Below, piece after piece: positions 27,373-36,555 of a stretch of DNA of 64,000 bases. The notes beneath the pieces were generated by a model, which saw nothing but the letters and a program-made list of their open reading frames with translations, was not told where the DNA came from and did no database searches. Source of the stretch: Bacteroidota bacterium. Its GTDB lineage: Bacteria; Bacteroidota; Ignavibacteria; Palsa-1295. How positions within the stretch are numbered: the first letter of the stretch is position 1; each line of letters starts with the position of its first letter. Position numbers and translations under genes: made by a program. The stretch lies in the NCBI GenBank assembly GCA_021324735.1, contig JAJPIO010000013.1, positions 58,582-122,581 on the forward strand, written 5' to 3'.

Positions 27373-30300
27373 TTACTTGGTCACCACCATCGTTTTCTCA
27401 TCGCGAAGCGTAGGCCCATTGCCAGTCCAGGTCGTGATATAACGGTATGCCCCGCTCGGCAGCGACGATGCATCAACATGTACTTCGCGCGGGCCTTCCC
27501 TAACATCGTCATCGAACGGCATCATTACTTTCACACCAAGCACATTATAGACTTCTATCGTCACATGGCCAGCGAAATGAACGTCGAGATGGATCGTCGT
27601 TACCGGATTAAACGGATTTGGATTATTCTGCGCAATACTGACCGGCGTTGACTGCACTACGATCCGCTCGGCCGTATCGCACTGTTGGATCTGGACGAGA
27701 CCATCGCTCGAAGAAGCAAGCGTCGCCAGGGCTGTTCCGAACGTTGCCGTGGCAAGATGGATCGCGGCAGAGCTTGCGGTCGGCAGCAAGATCTCGAACG
27801 GCAATTGCGCGATGACCGGCTTGCCGGTTAGCGCAGATCCAAACGTCGCCGTGACATCCCAATCGCCCAGCGAATGCTTGTTTACCGAATAGGTAGCACC
27901 TTGCGCAAGGGGATACGCCGGAATGATGCTCGATGTCAGCGAGATCGTGTTCGTTCGCAGGTCCAGTTGCATCGGATTGAACGTGATGCGGAAGGTCACC
28001 GATGTAATGCCGGCAGCCGTCACATCATTTATCGCACGTACCGGCACCTTGACCACATCTCCCGGACGACCTGAGACGGTATCGACCGCCAATTGAATTC
28101 CGATGGCATTTCCTGCTCCAGTGCCAGAAAGCTTCGCAACGAAGGCGGAATCGGTACCGCTGATCGCCCACACAACCGCCGAGTCGGTACCACTACGACG
28201 CGGCTTGTACTGGAAGCAGATCGTCGCCGGAATACTATCGGATACGGTGAGCGCCGTGCTCGAAACAAGGATGAACTCTCCTGAAAGGCTCGTACGAATG
28301 CGTAAACTATCAATGTGTATGGGCGTGCACGAGTAATTCGTGATCGTCACACATTTCATGACGCTCGAATCGTCAAGTTTCGTAGTATCGAAGACGAGTG
28401 TCGAATCGAACGTGGTGATCTTCGGCGGCAGCGACACATGGCCGGTGATCGGCAACGTAAGCGGAGCACTGCCGGCATTCCACGTCAGTGTAAGCGTTCC
28501 GGTGATCGGCCCGATCGAAGAAGCTGAAACGATAAAGACGACCGAATCCGACGCACCCACCGGAAGGGTGGATGGCGGGTTGTGAACGATGGTCGTCGTG
28601 CTGGTCGCGCCGATCGACGCGACAATATTGGTCAGTGCTGCATTGCCTGTGTTGCGCAAGAATACTCTGCCCGTCTTCGTTGAACCGAGGTCGATACAAC
28701 CGAGATCGACAGGACCGGAGGTGGCAAGTGAACCTTGGATGCCATTACCGAGTAAGGTGTACGCATGAGAAATACCGGTGATCACTGTATCGAAGCCAAC
28801 GGTCTCCGAAACAGCATTGGTATCCGTCGGGCAGAATCGAACCGTGATCGTTGTTTTTTGTCCCGCCGCGAGTCGAAGAGGGTCCGGACGTATGTAAGAG
28901 AATGGCGGCTTGAACAGAGAATTCGGCGCAAGTACCAGCGAATCATTGCCAATATTGCTCACCGTGATATTCGTATCGCGGCATGCACCGGTCACCACCG
29001 ATCCAAAATCGATCGTATCGACCATCGAAAGAATACCGATGCCGCCTCGGCCAAATAGATTCACTTTCCATTGCCCTGGCACAGGCGAGTTTATAAGCAA
29101 CGAATCCGAGAACGCACCGGTATCACGTGCGCAAAATTGTACGGTCACAAGCACACTATCGTGAGCGGTCAGTGTGTATGGAGTAGCAGGAGCAACAACC
29201 ATAAATACCGGGACGCTAATTGCCTGCACGGTAAACTCGAGCGTATCATTACCGAGGTTATAAACATAGAAGCTCGAGTCTTTGCATTCGCCGCGCCGTA
29301 CTTCTCCAAAATCGATATTAAGCGGTGCAAAGAAGACGCCTGTTTTTCCCTGACCTTTTAACGTCAACAGTATCGGGCTTTGCGGCGCATTACTAATAAT
29401 AGTATCCGTTGCAGTAAGATGGGATGTATCTGTAGGACAGAACCGGAGATGCAACACTGCGCTATCTCCCGCCTTTACAACGATCGGTAGTACATCCGTA
29501 ATAGTAAAGTGAGGATCGAGTATGGTCTCGCGAGTAACGGTTAGAGTTGCAGTACCCAGATTTAACAACTTAACGCTGGTGTCCTCACAAGACCCGACAT
29601 GGACCGCACCGAAATCCACTAAGAGCGGCTTAACGATCGCTTTGGGCTGAACGCCACACCCACGGATGGCAACGTCGAGTATCGCCGCATCGGTATATAT
29701 ATGTACACCAGTCCCACTAAAGCATGCGGCAGAATCCGGGCAGAATGATATTCGGATCTTCATCGAGTCCCCGGGATGCAGCACACGCGGCGTAAACGAC
29801 TGGACGCTAAACTGCTTTGCATCCGGTCCAAAAATGCTTGCGGAGTCGACCAGTAGGTCTGAACCACCGATCGATCGAACGGTGACCACGGTATCACGGC
29901 ATGAATCGACCTGAACGTTACCAAAATCTATCACAGGTGGACTCACGACCCCAATCGGCGGTGCCAGTACTTTCGAGATCATCGCGCCGGTGTGGGACAT
30001 CACACCAACCGGGAAATACTGATACGGCGGATTATCAGCCAACTGATCTTCCTGCACGGCCACCAAATAAATTTCCGTGTCACCGTGGACCGTAGAGATC
30101 GGCGTTATCACCGCATCCCACCGCGCTGAATGGCTGGCGGGATCGACTGTAAAGATCGGGTATATATCCAACCACGCATTGGTCGTGGACCAGGAATAGA
30201 ATAGCTCGAGTTGATTCTGACCCGAGGGGACCGTGTCCCAAAACTTTGCGTATCCATGAACGAGGACCGAGTCATGCGAAAAGGATACACGCTGGATCGT

Positions 30301-31818
30301 CGGGCCGGTATAGTCTTTCGTTCTATTGAAGTAAGCAGAGCTCGAAGGTGCGCCGCTAAGCTTCGATACATATCCATTTATTCGGACGCTGCCGATCGAT
30401 CCATTGCCGCCGGAATTTTGTCCGCTCCCGGAGCTGCCACCAGAAACACTGAAGGAAGAATTGCTGGCGATAACAATAGAATCACGAGCGCTCAGATCGA
30501 TAGAGCCGCCTGCACCACCACCACCACCGGCCGCTGTTTGAGAAATTCCTCCAACGCCGTTCGATCCATTTCCACCCTTCGCGGAGATCGTGCTGTTGGC
30601 CACTCCTGCATCGGCAAAACTGGTAAGGTCGAGCGCTCCGCCGCCTCCACCACCCGAGCCGCCGGCCGCACCGCCGAAGAAACTGACATACGTTACATTG
30701 CCAGCTCCGCCACCGCCGCCGCCCGCAAGAGGAACGAGCATAAAATTACCGATGGTCTGACCTGCGTTGGTACCCTGGCCGCCGCCGTTGCCGCCGGGAT
30801 TATAATTACCACCACCACCGCCACCATAATTGGTAAGATAATCGGTTGAACTGCCACCGCCGGAGGCGCCGCCTAATCCCCCATTGGAGCTTGGTCCTTT
30901 CGTACCACTTGCGCCACTCGATCCGAACGGATGACCGGTGCCGCCGCCACCGCCATCATCACCACCACCGCTCGAATGCTGTTCGCCACCACCACCGGTC
31001 ACTCCATTTAAAGAACTGCCACCAACCCATGCAGGACTTCCGGTCGTAGAGCCGGTACCAACGCCACCGTTACCCGACGAGCCATCATTATCTCCGCCGC
31101 CACCGGTGAATCCGCTACCGCCTACGCCAGGATACCCAGCGCCACCACCGCCACCACCAGGCCCGGCGGTGCCGCCATAATTCTTTGTCGAACCTGATTG
31201 ACCATCCACACTAAGCGTGGCATTAATAAGGCGAACAGGTCCTTTGGAAAGTATTCGTATGGGTAGAAAAGCTTGATTGCCCGGAGTCGCAAGGTCGGGA
31301 TCGCTTTGCGAAATTGTATAGGTACCATTTTGCAAGATCATCGAGTCGACGATCATCGTATTTGCAGGGGTGCGCGGCACAAACGGATTCGATCCTAAGG
31401 TACCTCCGCCGGAAACTACACCCAAGTGTATCGGCGCAATGATCCGGAACATGATATTGCCAGTCGATTGCCCGTTGCGATGGACCGCAAGGTATATAAA
31501 GGTATCAGAGGAAGGAATATTAGGTTCGATCAGGATCATCTGCTGGATGAGCTGCTCGTTCCAGCTTACGATCGTAGGACCCAACCGCACCATTTTTCGA
31601 TCGCTCGGTCGTGGAAGATACACTACAGAATCCGTGGTCCATAGTTGATCTTGTCCGAAATTATTTTGATTGCCCGCCGGCCCCACGATCTCTACCGCGA
31701 CACACATCCCGGGTGCGCCGGCATCCGGAGTAATGTAAGAGACCTGCGGTTGCGCGGAAGCTGCGCCAGCACCAAGAGCTGCAAGAACGACAAAAAGTAA
31801 TTGAGTGGCGCGCTTCAT
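27373..31818 (-). CDS. Giant Gly-rich / HYDIN-repeat / cohesin-like protein with T9SS type A sorting domain
   Basis: The ATG at 31818 (MKRATQLLFVVLAAL) is chosen for its signal peptide, giving 1481 residues; a longer frame starts at 31905. Order: an N-terminal beta domain (about 25-175), a low-complexity Gly/Ser/Asn-rich region (about 200-480), a Ig-like module, then about five choice-of-anchor-D (HYDIN) repeats (about 640-1150) with the recurring IDFG.V..G.C.D pattern. Next comes a cohesin-like domain (about 1230-1370: VSGRPGDVVKVPV..IN, then ITFNP..L). The type A sorting domain (NNPNPFNPVTTI ... KTMVVTK) ends it. Predicted to be a very large surface or matrix protein. The double-OmpA gene lies 93 bp upstream. 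Confidence 0.9.
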   Translation of the reverse strand: MKRATQLLFVVLAALGAGAASAQPQVSYITPDAGAPGMCVAVEIVGPAGNQNNFGQDQLWTTDSVVYLPRPSDRKMVRLGPTIVSWNEQLIQQMILIEPNIPSSDTFIYLAVHRNGQSTGNIMFRIIAPIHLGVVSGGGTLGSNPFVPRTPANTMIVDSMILQNGTYTISQSDPDLATPGNQAFLPIRILSKGPVRLINATLSVDGQSGSTKNYGGTAGPGGGGGGAGYPGVGGSGFTGGGGDNDGSSGNGGVGTGSTTGSPAWVGGSSLNGVTGGGGEQHSSGGGDDGGGGGTGHPFGSSGASGTKGPSSNGGLGGASGGGSSTDYLTNYGGGGGGNYNPGGNGGGQGTNAGQTIGNFMLVPLAGGGGGGAGNVTYVSFFGGAAGGSGGGGGGALDLTSFADAGVANSTISAKGGNGSNGVGGISQTAAGGGGGAGGSIDLSARDSIVIASNSSFSVSGGSSGSGQNSGGNGSIGSVRINGYVSKLSGAPSSSAYFNRTKDYTGPTIQRVSFSHDSVLVHGYAKFWDTVPSGQNQLELFYSWSTTNAWLDIYPIFTVDPASHSARWDAVITPISTVHGDTEIYLVAVQEDQLADNPPYQYFPVGVMSHTGAMISKVLAPPIGVVSPPVIDFGNVQVDSCRDTVVTVRSIGGSDLLVDSASIFGPDAKQFSVQSFTPRVLHPGDSMKIRISFCPDSAACFSGTGVHIYTDAAILDVAIRGCGVQPKAIVKPLLVDFGAVHVGSCEDTSVKLLNLGTATLTVTRETILDPHFTITDVLPIVVKAGDSAVLHLRFCPTDTSHLTATDTIISNAPQSPILLTLKGQGKTGVFFAPLNIDFGEVRRGECKDSSFYVYNLGNDTLEFTVQAISVPVFMVVAPATPYTLTAHDSVLVTVQFCARDTGAFSDSLLINSPVPGQWKVNLFGRGGIGILSMVDTIDFGSVVTGACRDTNITVSNIGNDSLVLAPNSLFKPPFSYIRPDPLRLAAGQKTTITVRFCPTDTNAVSETVGFDTVITGISHAYTLLGNGIQGSLATSGPVDLGCIDLGSTKTGRVFLRNTGNAALTNIVASIGATSTTTIVHNPPSTLPVGASDSVVFIVSASSIGPITGTLTLTWNAGSAPLTLPITGHVSLPPKITTFDSTLVFDTTKLDDSSVMKCVTITNYSCTPIHIDSLRIRTSLSGEFILVSSTALTVSDSIPATICFQYKPRRSGTDSAVVWAISGTDSAFVAKLSGTGAGNAIGIQLAVDTVSGRPGDVVKVPVRAINDVTAAGITSVTFRITFNPMQLDLRTNTISLTSSIIPAYPLAQGATYSVNKHSLGDWDVTATFGSALTGKPVIAQLPFEILLPTASSAAIHLATATFGTALATLASSSDGLVQIQQCDTAERIVVQSTPVSIAQNNPNPFNPVTTIHLDVHFAGHVTIEVYNVLGVKVMMPFDDDVREGPREVHVDASSLPSGAYRYITTWTGNGPTLRDEKTMVVTK

Positions 31819-31911
31819 CACTCCCGAGACAACCGCGTGCGAATCCCGGATAGTGCCGTTACAGCGCCACACCTCCCTTACCACTCTCCGTTCACCGCTT
31901 GCCATTGGTTG

Positions 31912-33978
31912 TTATTGTACCGGTTTTTGGAGTTCTACAAAAACAGTGCGTGAAAGAAACCGGCCTTCCGGAAGGCGATTATCGACCAGATTAAGCTGCC
32001 CTTCCCCCTGTGTTTGGAAGACAACAGATGAGGCTTTATCTCCTAAGCTGGACCGCAACGCCGTTTCCACCGCCTGCGCGCGCGCCTGCGAAAGCTCGAA
32101 GTTGTGGCTCCGCTCGCCGGTAATATCGGTGTAGCCGCGAATAACGATCTTATCGTTCGGTGTGATCGACTGTGCAATTTCTCGGATCACCCGTTGTGAG
32201 CGCTCATCGAGATCGGATTTATCGAAATCGAACGTAATAAGATTGTAGTGTTCGATAATACGATCGGCGCGGCGCTCTTCGCGCTTCTTGCGAACCGTAA
32301 GCTGCTCGACATGACTCGAATCCGTCGCGACGAACGTCGTACCGATGGAATCCGTCATGTGTACGGTCGCGACGAGCGGCGAATCGGTGCGGGGCAAGTC
32401 TTCTGGTTTCGGATTCCATTCACGCATTGGTCCCGGCTCTCGGAAGGACGTCAGCACGCGATCGCCCTGTGTAAGCGATAAGGTATTCTCAACGAGTGGA
32501 AGCCTGGAGAACTCGGTCGTCCGCATTCGGATCTTTGGCGGATTCATCGTTCGGTCGATCGTTTCGACCACCAATGGATCGAGAAACGCTGGATCGTTCG
32601 AAGTAACCTCTACCCGTCTATTCTCCTGCATTCCTTCTTTGGTATCTGTGCTCGAAGGCTTGCGAGGAAGATTTTCGGTCTGGATTCGTATCCGGCTCGG
32701 ATCGATCTTCCATGTATTCACCAAATACTCTCGCACAGCTTCTGCACGCCGACGTGCAAGCGAGGTATCCGCCGCTTCTTTCGGGCTCGCGCCATTCGTA
32801 CCCGTGACTGTAATAGACGTAGAGGGCTTCTCCTCGAGGCGCTTGCCGAGAATGTTCAACTCTTCGTGATAGACATCGACCAAGCTGGCACCGGAAAGCG
32901 ACGTAACCGTAAACGTCGAAGCTTCTTCCGGCTTTAATAGATGATACCGGGCTGGAATAACGGCGCTGTCTTCACCAAAGAAGACATAGTTCAACGTTGG
33001 ATACGCTTCACGTCGCAAAAACTCTTCGATGCGAATTTGCGGCTCCGGAATTTCGTGTTCGACCCCGACGCTATCTTTTACCACTCCTGATATCTTTACC
33101 GTAGCCGACATTTCGCTCTTTGCTGGCTCCGGTGCCGGCGGCGGCGGTGGAGGTTTAACTACGACTAATTTCGGCTCCGGCGAAATATCGAATTTAAGTG
33201 CGGCACCGAGCGAGACCGTTGTAATATGCCACTTATAATCGGTGCGAATGCTATTGATCGGGAAACGCACACTGAGCTCCGGCGCCACTACTACTTTAGG
33301 CGAGAGCGGAATATCCAACGAAGCTCCAAGCGTGGCGGAGGCAAGAATGCTCGTGCTATTTAGTATTTGGCCCGTCGAATTCCAGACCGTCGAAGTTGGA
33401 ACAGAACGGCTGTTCGAGCCGGTACCAGGAAAAACGGCCTGCGGAGGATCGGTTATTACTTCCGTTAGCGTAGCATCCCGGCGCAACAGATAACTGATAC
33501 TCGGTCCGCCAAATAAGAAGAACCGGCTAAAGAGCGGATATTTTACAAAGAGGTCGGCGCCAAGCGAAAGAATATTCGCATCGAGATGATAGGCACGCGC
33601 GACCGGCACGAGCGAACTATCAGGAGCACGAGCGCGGGCCTGGTCTGCAGCTGGCGCTGAAATGAGGGCACCGAGTCCCGAAAGGTCGATACGCGGGGCG
33701 ATCCAAAAGGATGACGCCGGATCGCCCAACGGCATTTCGAATGTCAGGAATCCGCTTGGCAGAATGCTCGTCCCGCTTTGAAATACGCCACAGAGCGTAT
33801 CATTGCGAATGATCGGGGCGTTAAGGTCGTGGAAATTGAATCCGCCGGTAATGCCGCCGCCGATGTAGATCGGGCGGGTTTGGGCGCTCGCCGAACTTAA
33901 GGATACAAACGATAGGAAATGAAAGAGGACAACCCATAAGACGCGGTTTCTTCGCGTGTTCTTTCCATCTTTCATCAT
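31912..33978 (-). CDS. Outer-membrane protein with beta-barrel head and two OmpA-like domains
   Basis: 688 residues. Signal peptide to about 32 (ASAQ). Residues 35-260 alternate aromatic/hydrophobic beta-strands as in a small porin-like barrel. A proline-rich hinge (KPPPPPPAPEP, about 273-283) leads to two separate OmpA/MotB-like peptidoglycan-binding domains: the first about 330-475 (YVFFGEDSAVIPARY ... NRRVEV), the second about 585-686 (ITFDFDKSDLDERS ... IRGYTDITGE ... LSRTVFVEL). Two OmpA domains in one chain are unusual. It is probably co-transcribed with the giant surface protein and may anchor or organise it at the outer membrane (inference). Confidence 0.9.
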   Translation of the reverse strand: MMKDGKNTRRNRVLWVVLFHFLSFVSLSSASAQTRPIYIGGGITGGFNFHDLNAPIIRNDTLCGVFQSGTSILPSGFLTFEMPLGDPASSFWIAPRIDLSGLGALISAPAADQARARAPDSSLVPVARAYHLDANILSLGADLFVKYPLFSRFFLFGGPSISYLLRRDATLTEVITDPPQAVFPGTGSNSRSVPTSTVWNSTGQILNSTSILASATLGASLDIPLSPKVVVAPELSVRFPINSIRTDYKWHITTVSLGAALKFDISPEPKLVVVKPPPPPPAPEPAKSEMSATVKISGVVKDSVGVEHEIPEPQIRIEEFLRREAYPTLNYVFFGEDSAVIPARYHLLKPEEASTFTVTSLSGASLVDVYHEELNILGKRLEEKPSTSITVTGTNGASPKEAADTSLARRRAEAVREYLVNTWKIDPSRIRIQTENLPRKPSSTDTKEGMQENRRVEVTSNDPAFLDPLVVETIDRTMNPPKIRMRTTEFSRLPLVENTLSLTQGDRVLTSFREPGPMREWNPKPEDLPRTDSPLVATVHMTDSIGTTFVATDSSHVEQLTVRKKREERRADRIIEHYNLITFDFDKSDLDERSQRVIREIAQSITPNDKIVIRGYTDITGERSHNFELSQARAQAVETALRSSLGDKASSVVFQTQGEGQLNLVDNRLPEGRFLSRTVFVELQKPVQ

Positions 33979-34193
33979 CTGGTTAACGCGTACGGAAGAC
34001 TGGAGATTCGAGTTAGGCTTCGCAAGCTAACACTCAGTCCAACGCAATTTGTTGCGTGGAGGAAAGAAAACCGTTAACCTATGTGCTCAGTGATTTGATA
34101 GTCGATTACAGAGTGATGGCACTTCTCGATCGCTTCTGCAAGGTTATCACGTACTAATGAGCGATTGTTCTTCCCTGCCCGTTTGATAATAAG

Positions 34194-35417
34194 ATGTGGC
34201 CAGTTTTTGCGAGCAGCTTAGGGATGGCGTTTCAGTCGATCGCCAGCAACCGATTGCGAGCATTGCTTACAATGCTCGGCATCATCATTGGGGTTGCCGC
34301 AGTGATCACGATGACGGCGATCGGCCAGGGCGCTCAGGAAATGATCGCTGGGCAGATCAACTCGATGGGGTCGAACATGTTGCAGATCGATCCCGGACCG
34401 ACCCAGCGAGCCGGTATTTCTTCCGGCGCAGGAGGCAGCGTTAATCTCGTCGAGAAGGATGCAGAGGCCTTGCAACAATCACCCTATTTAACAGCCATCG
34501 CCCCATCCGTCGATACCCGCGCACAGGTCATTGCCGGTAATAATAACTGGCTCACCCGTATAACGGGAAGTACTCCGGAGATCATGAGCATTCGCAACTA
34601 CGAGGTGAGCCGAGGCGAAATGTTCTCCGATGACGATGCCCGCGTCGGACGAAAAGTGTGCCTCCTCGGAAAAACGGTTGCCGACGCGCTATTCCCTAAT
34701 GGCGAAAATCCTATCGGACAAACCATCCGCATTAAGGACGTACCCTGCCTCGTGATCGGAACCCTAAAAGAGAAGGGTTCGAATGCATTCGGCCAGGATC
34801 AGGATGATAACATTCTGGCGCCGTTCGCGACCGTTCAACGACGCATTATGGGTATTACCTGGCTCGAAGATATTTTTGTAAGTACCGCTTCTTCCGACCT
34901 GACCGAACAAGCGATCGCTGACGTTACGCGCATCCTTCGCATCGAACACCGGCTGAGTGGCACCGGCAACGACGATTTTCGCGTGCGGTCTCAAGTCGAA
35001 ATGGCACAAGCGGCTGCGGAATCCTCTCAAACAATGACCAATCTCCTGCGCATGGCGGCCGTGATCTCTCTTCTTGTTGGCGGCATCGGCATCATGAATA
35101 TTATGCTTGTGAGCGTGAACGAGCGAACGCGTGAGATCGGCATTCGAAAATCGATCGGTGCAAAACGGATCGTGATTCTTTCCCAATTCTTGACCGAAGC
35201 GATAATACTAAGCCTGGCCGGAGGATTGATCGGTGTGGTCTTGGGATTTACCGCAAGCGAAGTCGTATCGAATCAGAACGGATGGAGACTTATTATTTCA
35301 CCCGAAGCCGTGAGTCTTGCGTTCGCAGCAGCATCTTCTGTTGGAGTCTTTTTCGGGTGGTACCCTGCAATGAAAGCCGCGCGCTTAAATCCGATCGAAG
35401 CATTACGGCACGAATAA
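34194..35417 (+). CDS. MacB-type ABC transporter permease (FtsX family)
   Basis: 407 residues with the MacB architecture: TM1 (about 22-44, RALLTMLGIIIGVAAVITM), a periplasmic MacB_PCD domain (45-280), then three C-terminal helices (about 285-310, 335-355, 370-390) with the FtsX motif ERTREIGIRKSIGAKR. The ATPase is not fused and none is adjacent, so the partner must be elsewhere. MacB-like systems act as mechanotransmission pumps for peptides, lipoproteins or antibiotics. It lies 90 bp outside the candidate integrated element. Confidence 0.93.
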   Translation: MWPVFASSLGMAFQSIASNRLRALLTMLGIIIGVAAVITMTAIGQGAQEMIAGQINSMGSNMLQIDPGPTQRAGISSGAGGSVNLVEKDAEALQQSPYLTAIAPSVDTRAQVIAGNNNWLTRITGSTPEIMSIRNYEVSRGEMFSDDDARVGRKVCLLGKTVADALFPNGENPIGQTIRIKDVPCLVIGTLKEKGSNAFGQDQDDNILAPFATVQRRIMGITWLEDIFVSTASSDLTEQAIADVTRILRIEHRLSGTGNDDFRVRSQVEMAQAAAESSQTMTNLLRMAAVISLLVGGIGIMNIMLVSVNERTREIGIRKSIGAKRIVILSQFLTEAIILSLAGGLIGVVLGFTASEVVSNQNGWRLIISPEAVSLAFAAASSVGVFFGWYPAMKAARLNPIEALRHE

Positions 35418-35508
35418 TTACTTCCACGATTATTCGCGAGTCGTGAAGTCTAGTAATACTATAGAGCATATTGAGGGGACCAAGAAGACCTTAAATAAAG
35501 GACCGATC

Positions 35509-35539
35509 TTCTGCGGAAGACCCGAGATTCGAACTCGGA
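35509..35539 (-). repeat. tRNA-Ser 3'-end duplicate: candidate left attachment site
   Basis: 31 bp identical, but for one base (position 35520), to the 3' part (T-arm and acceptor strand) of the tRNA-Ser gene at 57821-57902 and its flank (57816-57846), in the same orientation. The sequence on the far side does not fold into the rest of a tRNA. This is what an att duplication left by tRNA-targeted integration looks like. Confidence 0.72.
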
Positions 35540-35577
35540 GCTTCGGAGCGTTTCTGAGTGCCATTACGTACTAATCA

Positions 35578-36413
35578 GTGCCACAGAATGGCTTGTATTT
35601 GAAGAGAATCGCCGGATTGCATCGATTTGAGGCAGCAGTCGAAGAAGTGCATCACAATCTTCATGAGGGCCAAATATCCAAGCCAATAGATGACTCACTT
35701 TGGGAAGTTCTAAGGAGTTACGTTGATCAACTTGATGCGCTTCTCGGGAGTAGTGTCTAACGTCCGGTGCGATGGACAGATCTTCGAAGGCATTTGGGCT
35801 TCGGTGAATCACATGACCTTTCGGACATCACACAAATGGATTGGCCGTCGGTGAAAGCCGGTCTGGAACGTCCGTATACGGCGCTGCTGACCCTATCCCT
35901 GTCGGTGTCGCAGATCTCTCTGAACTCGTCGAGGGTAAACCACGAGGACTGGTCACGAGCAAATTGAAGTGGGAGAAACTAGAATCTGAGGATTTTGAAA
36001 GACTTATCTTTTCACTAGTCTCCAGTGAGTCAGGCTATGAGAACCCAGAATGGCTTACACGGACAAATGCGCCCGATCGGGGTCGGGACATTTCGGTCTA
36101 TCGGGTCGTCAATGATCCTTTGGCAGGTGTACTTAGATCACGCGTTATCCTTCAGTGTAGGCATTGGCTGTCGAAGAGTATAAACGTGGCGGACGTTAAG
36201 ACTCTAGAAGGTCAGATGACTTTGTGGGAGCCACCCAAGATCAACGTTCTGACAATCACAACGAGTGGTCGCTTTTCGGAGGATGCCATTCAGTACATCG
36301 AACGTAAGAATCAGTCAGGCGATCCTCTCCGTATTGAAATGTGGCCTGAAAGTCACATTGAGCGGCTCTTGGCATCTCGTCCAGCTCTTATTGCGGAATT
36401 CGGACTCAGATAA
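35578..36413 (+). pseudogene. Decayed restriction-endonuclease-like (Mrr-type) gene
   Basis: Continuous protein similarity of style runs through two frames. Frame one (35578-35760) gives KRIAGLHRFEAAVEEVHHNL and LWEVLRSYVDQLDALLGSSV, hits TAA at 35758, then continues with VRWTDLRRHLGFGESHDL. After a frameshift near 35870 a second frame continues to 36413 with FERLIFSLVSSESGYENPEW, RGRDISVYRV and VILQCRHW. The last two resemble the D...(E/Q)xK core of Mrr-like nucleases, but the Lys is replaced by Arg. So there is a stop, a frameshift and a changed catalytic residue. The C-terminal piece (190 residues from 35841) could still be translated. It sits just inside the left att-like repeat. Confidence 0.65.
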
Positions 36414-36555
36414 GGTCACTGTGGTGCGTGTATAGACTTTTGTGGCCACATTGCTGCCACACCAACTGTGGTTAATCCCTAAGATCTTGCCTTGCAAGCA
36501 CTTAAGCTACATGCCGTATACTCCGGCATGGAGTCTACGAACCTCGGCGACTTAC

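Noticed and set aside
30938..31180. Proline-rich plus-strand frame
   Set aside because: It is the antisense image of the glycine-rich codons of the giant T9SS protein.
35509..35590. A second complete tRNA-Ser gene
   Set aside because: Only the T-arm and 3' acceptor strand are present; no matching 5' acceptor, D-arm or anticodon arm can be found beside it.
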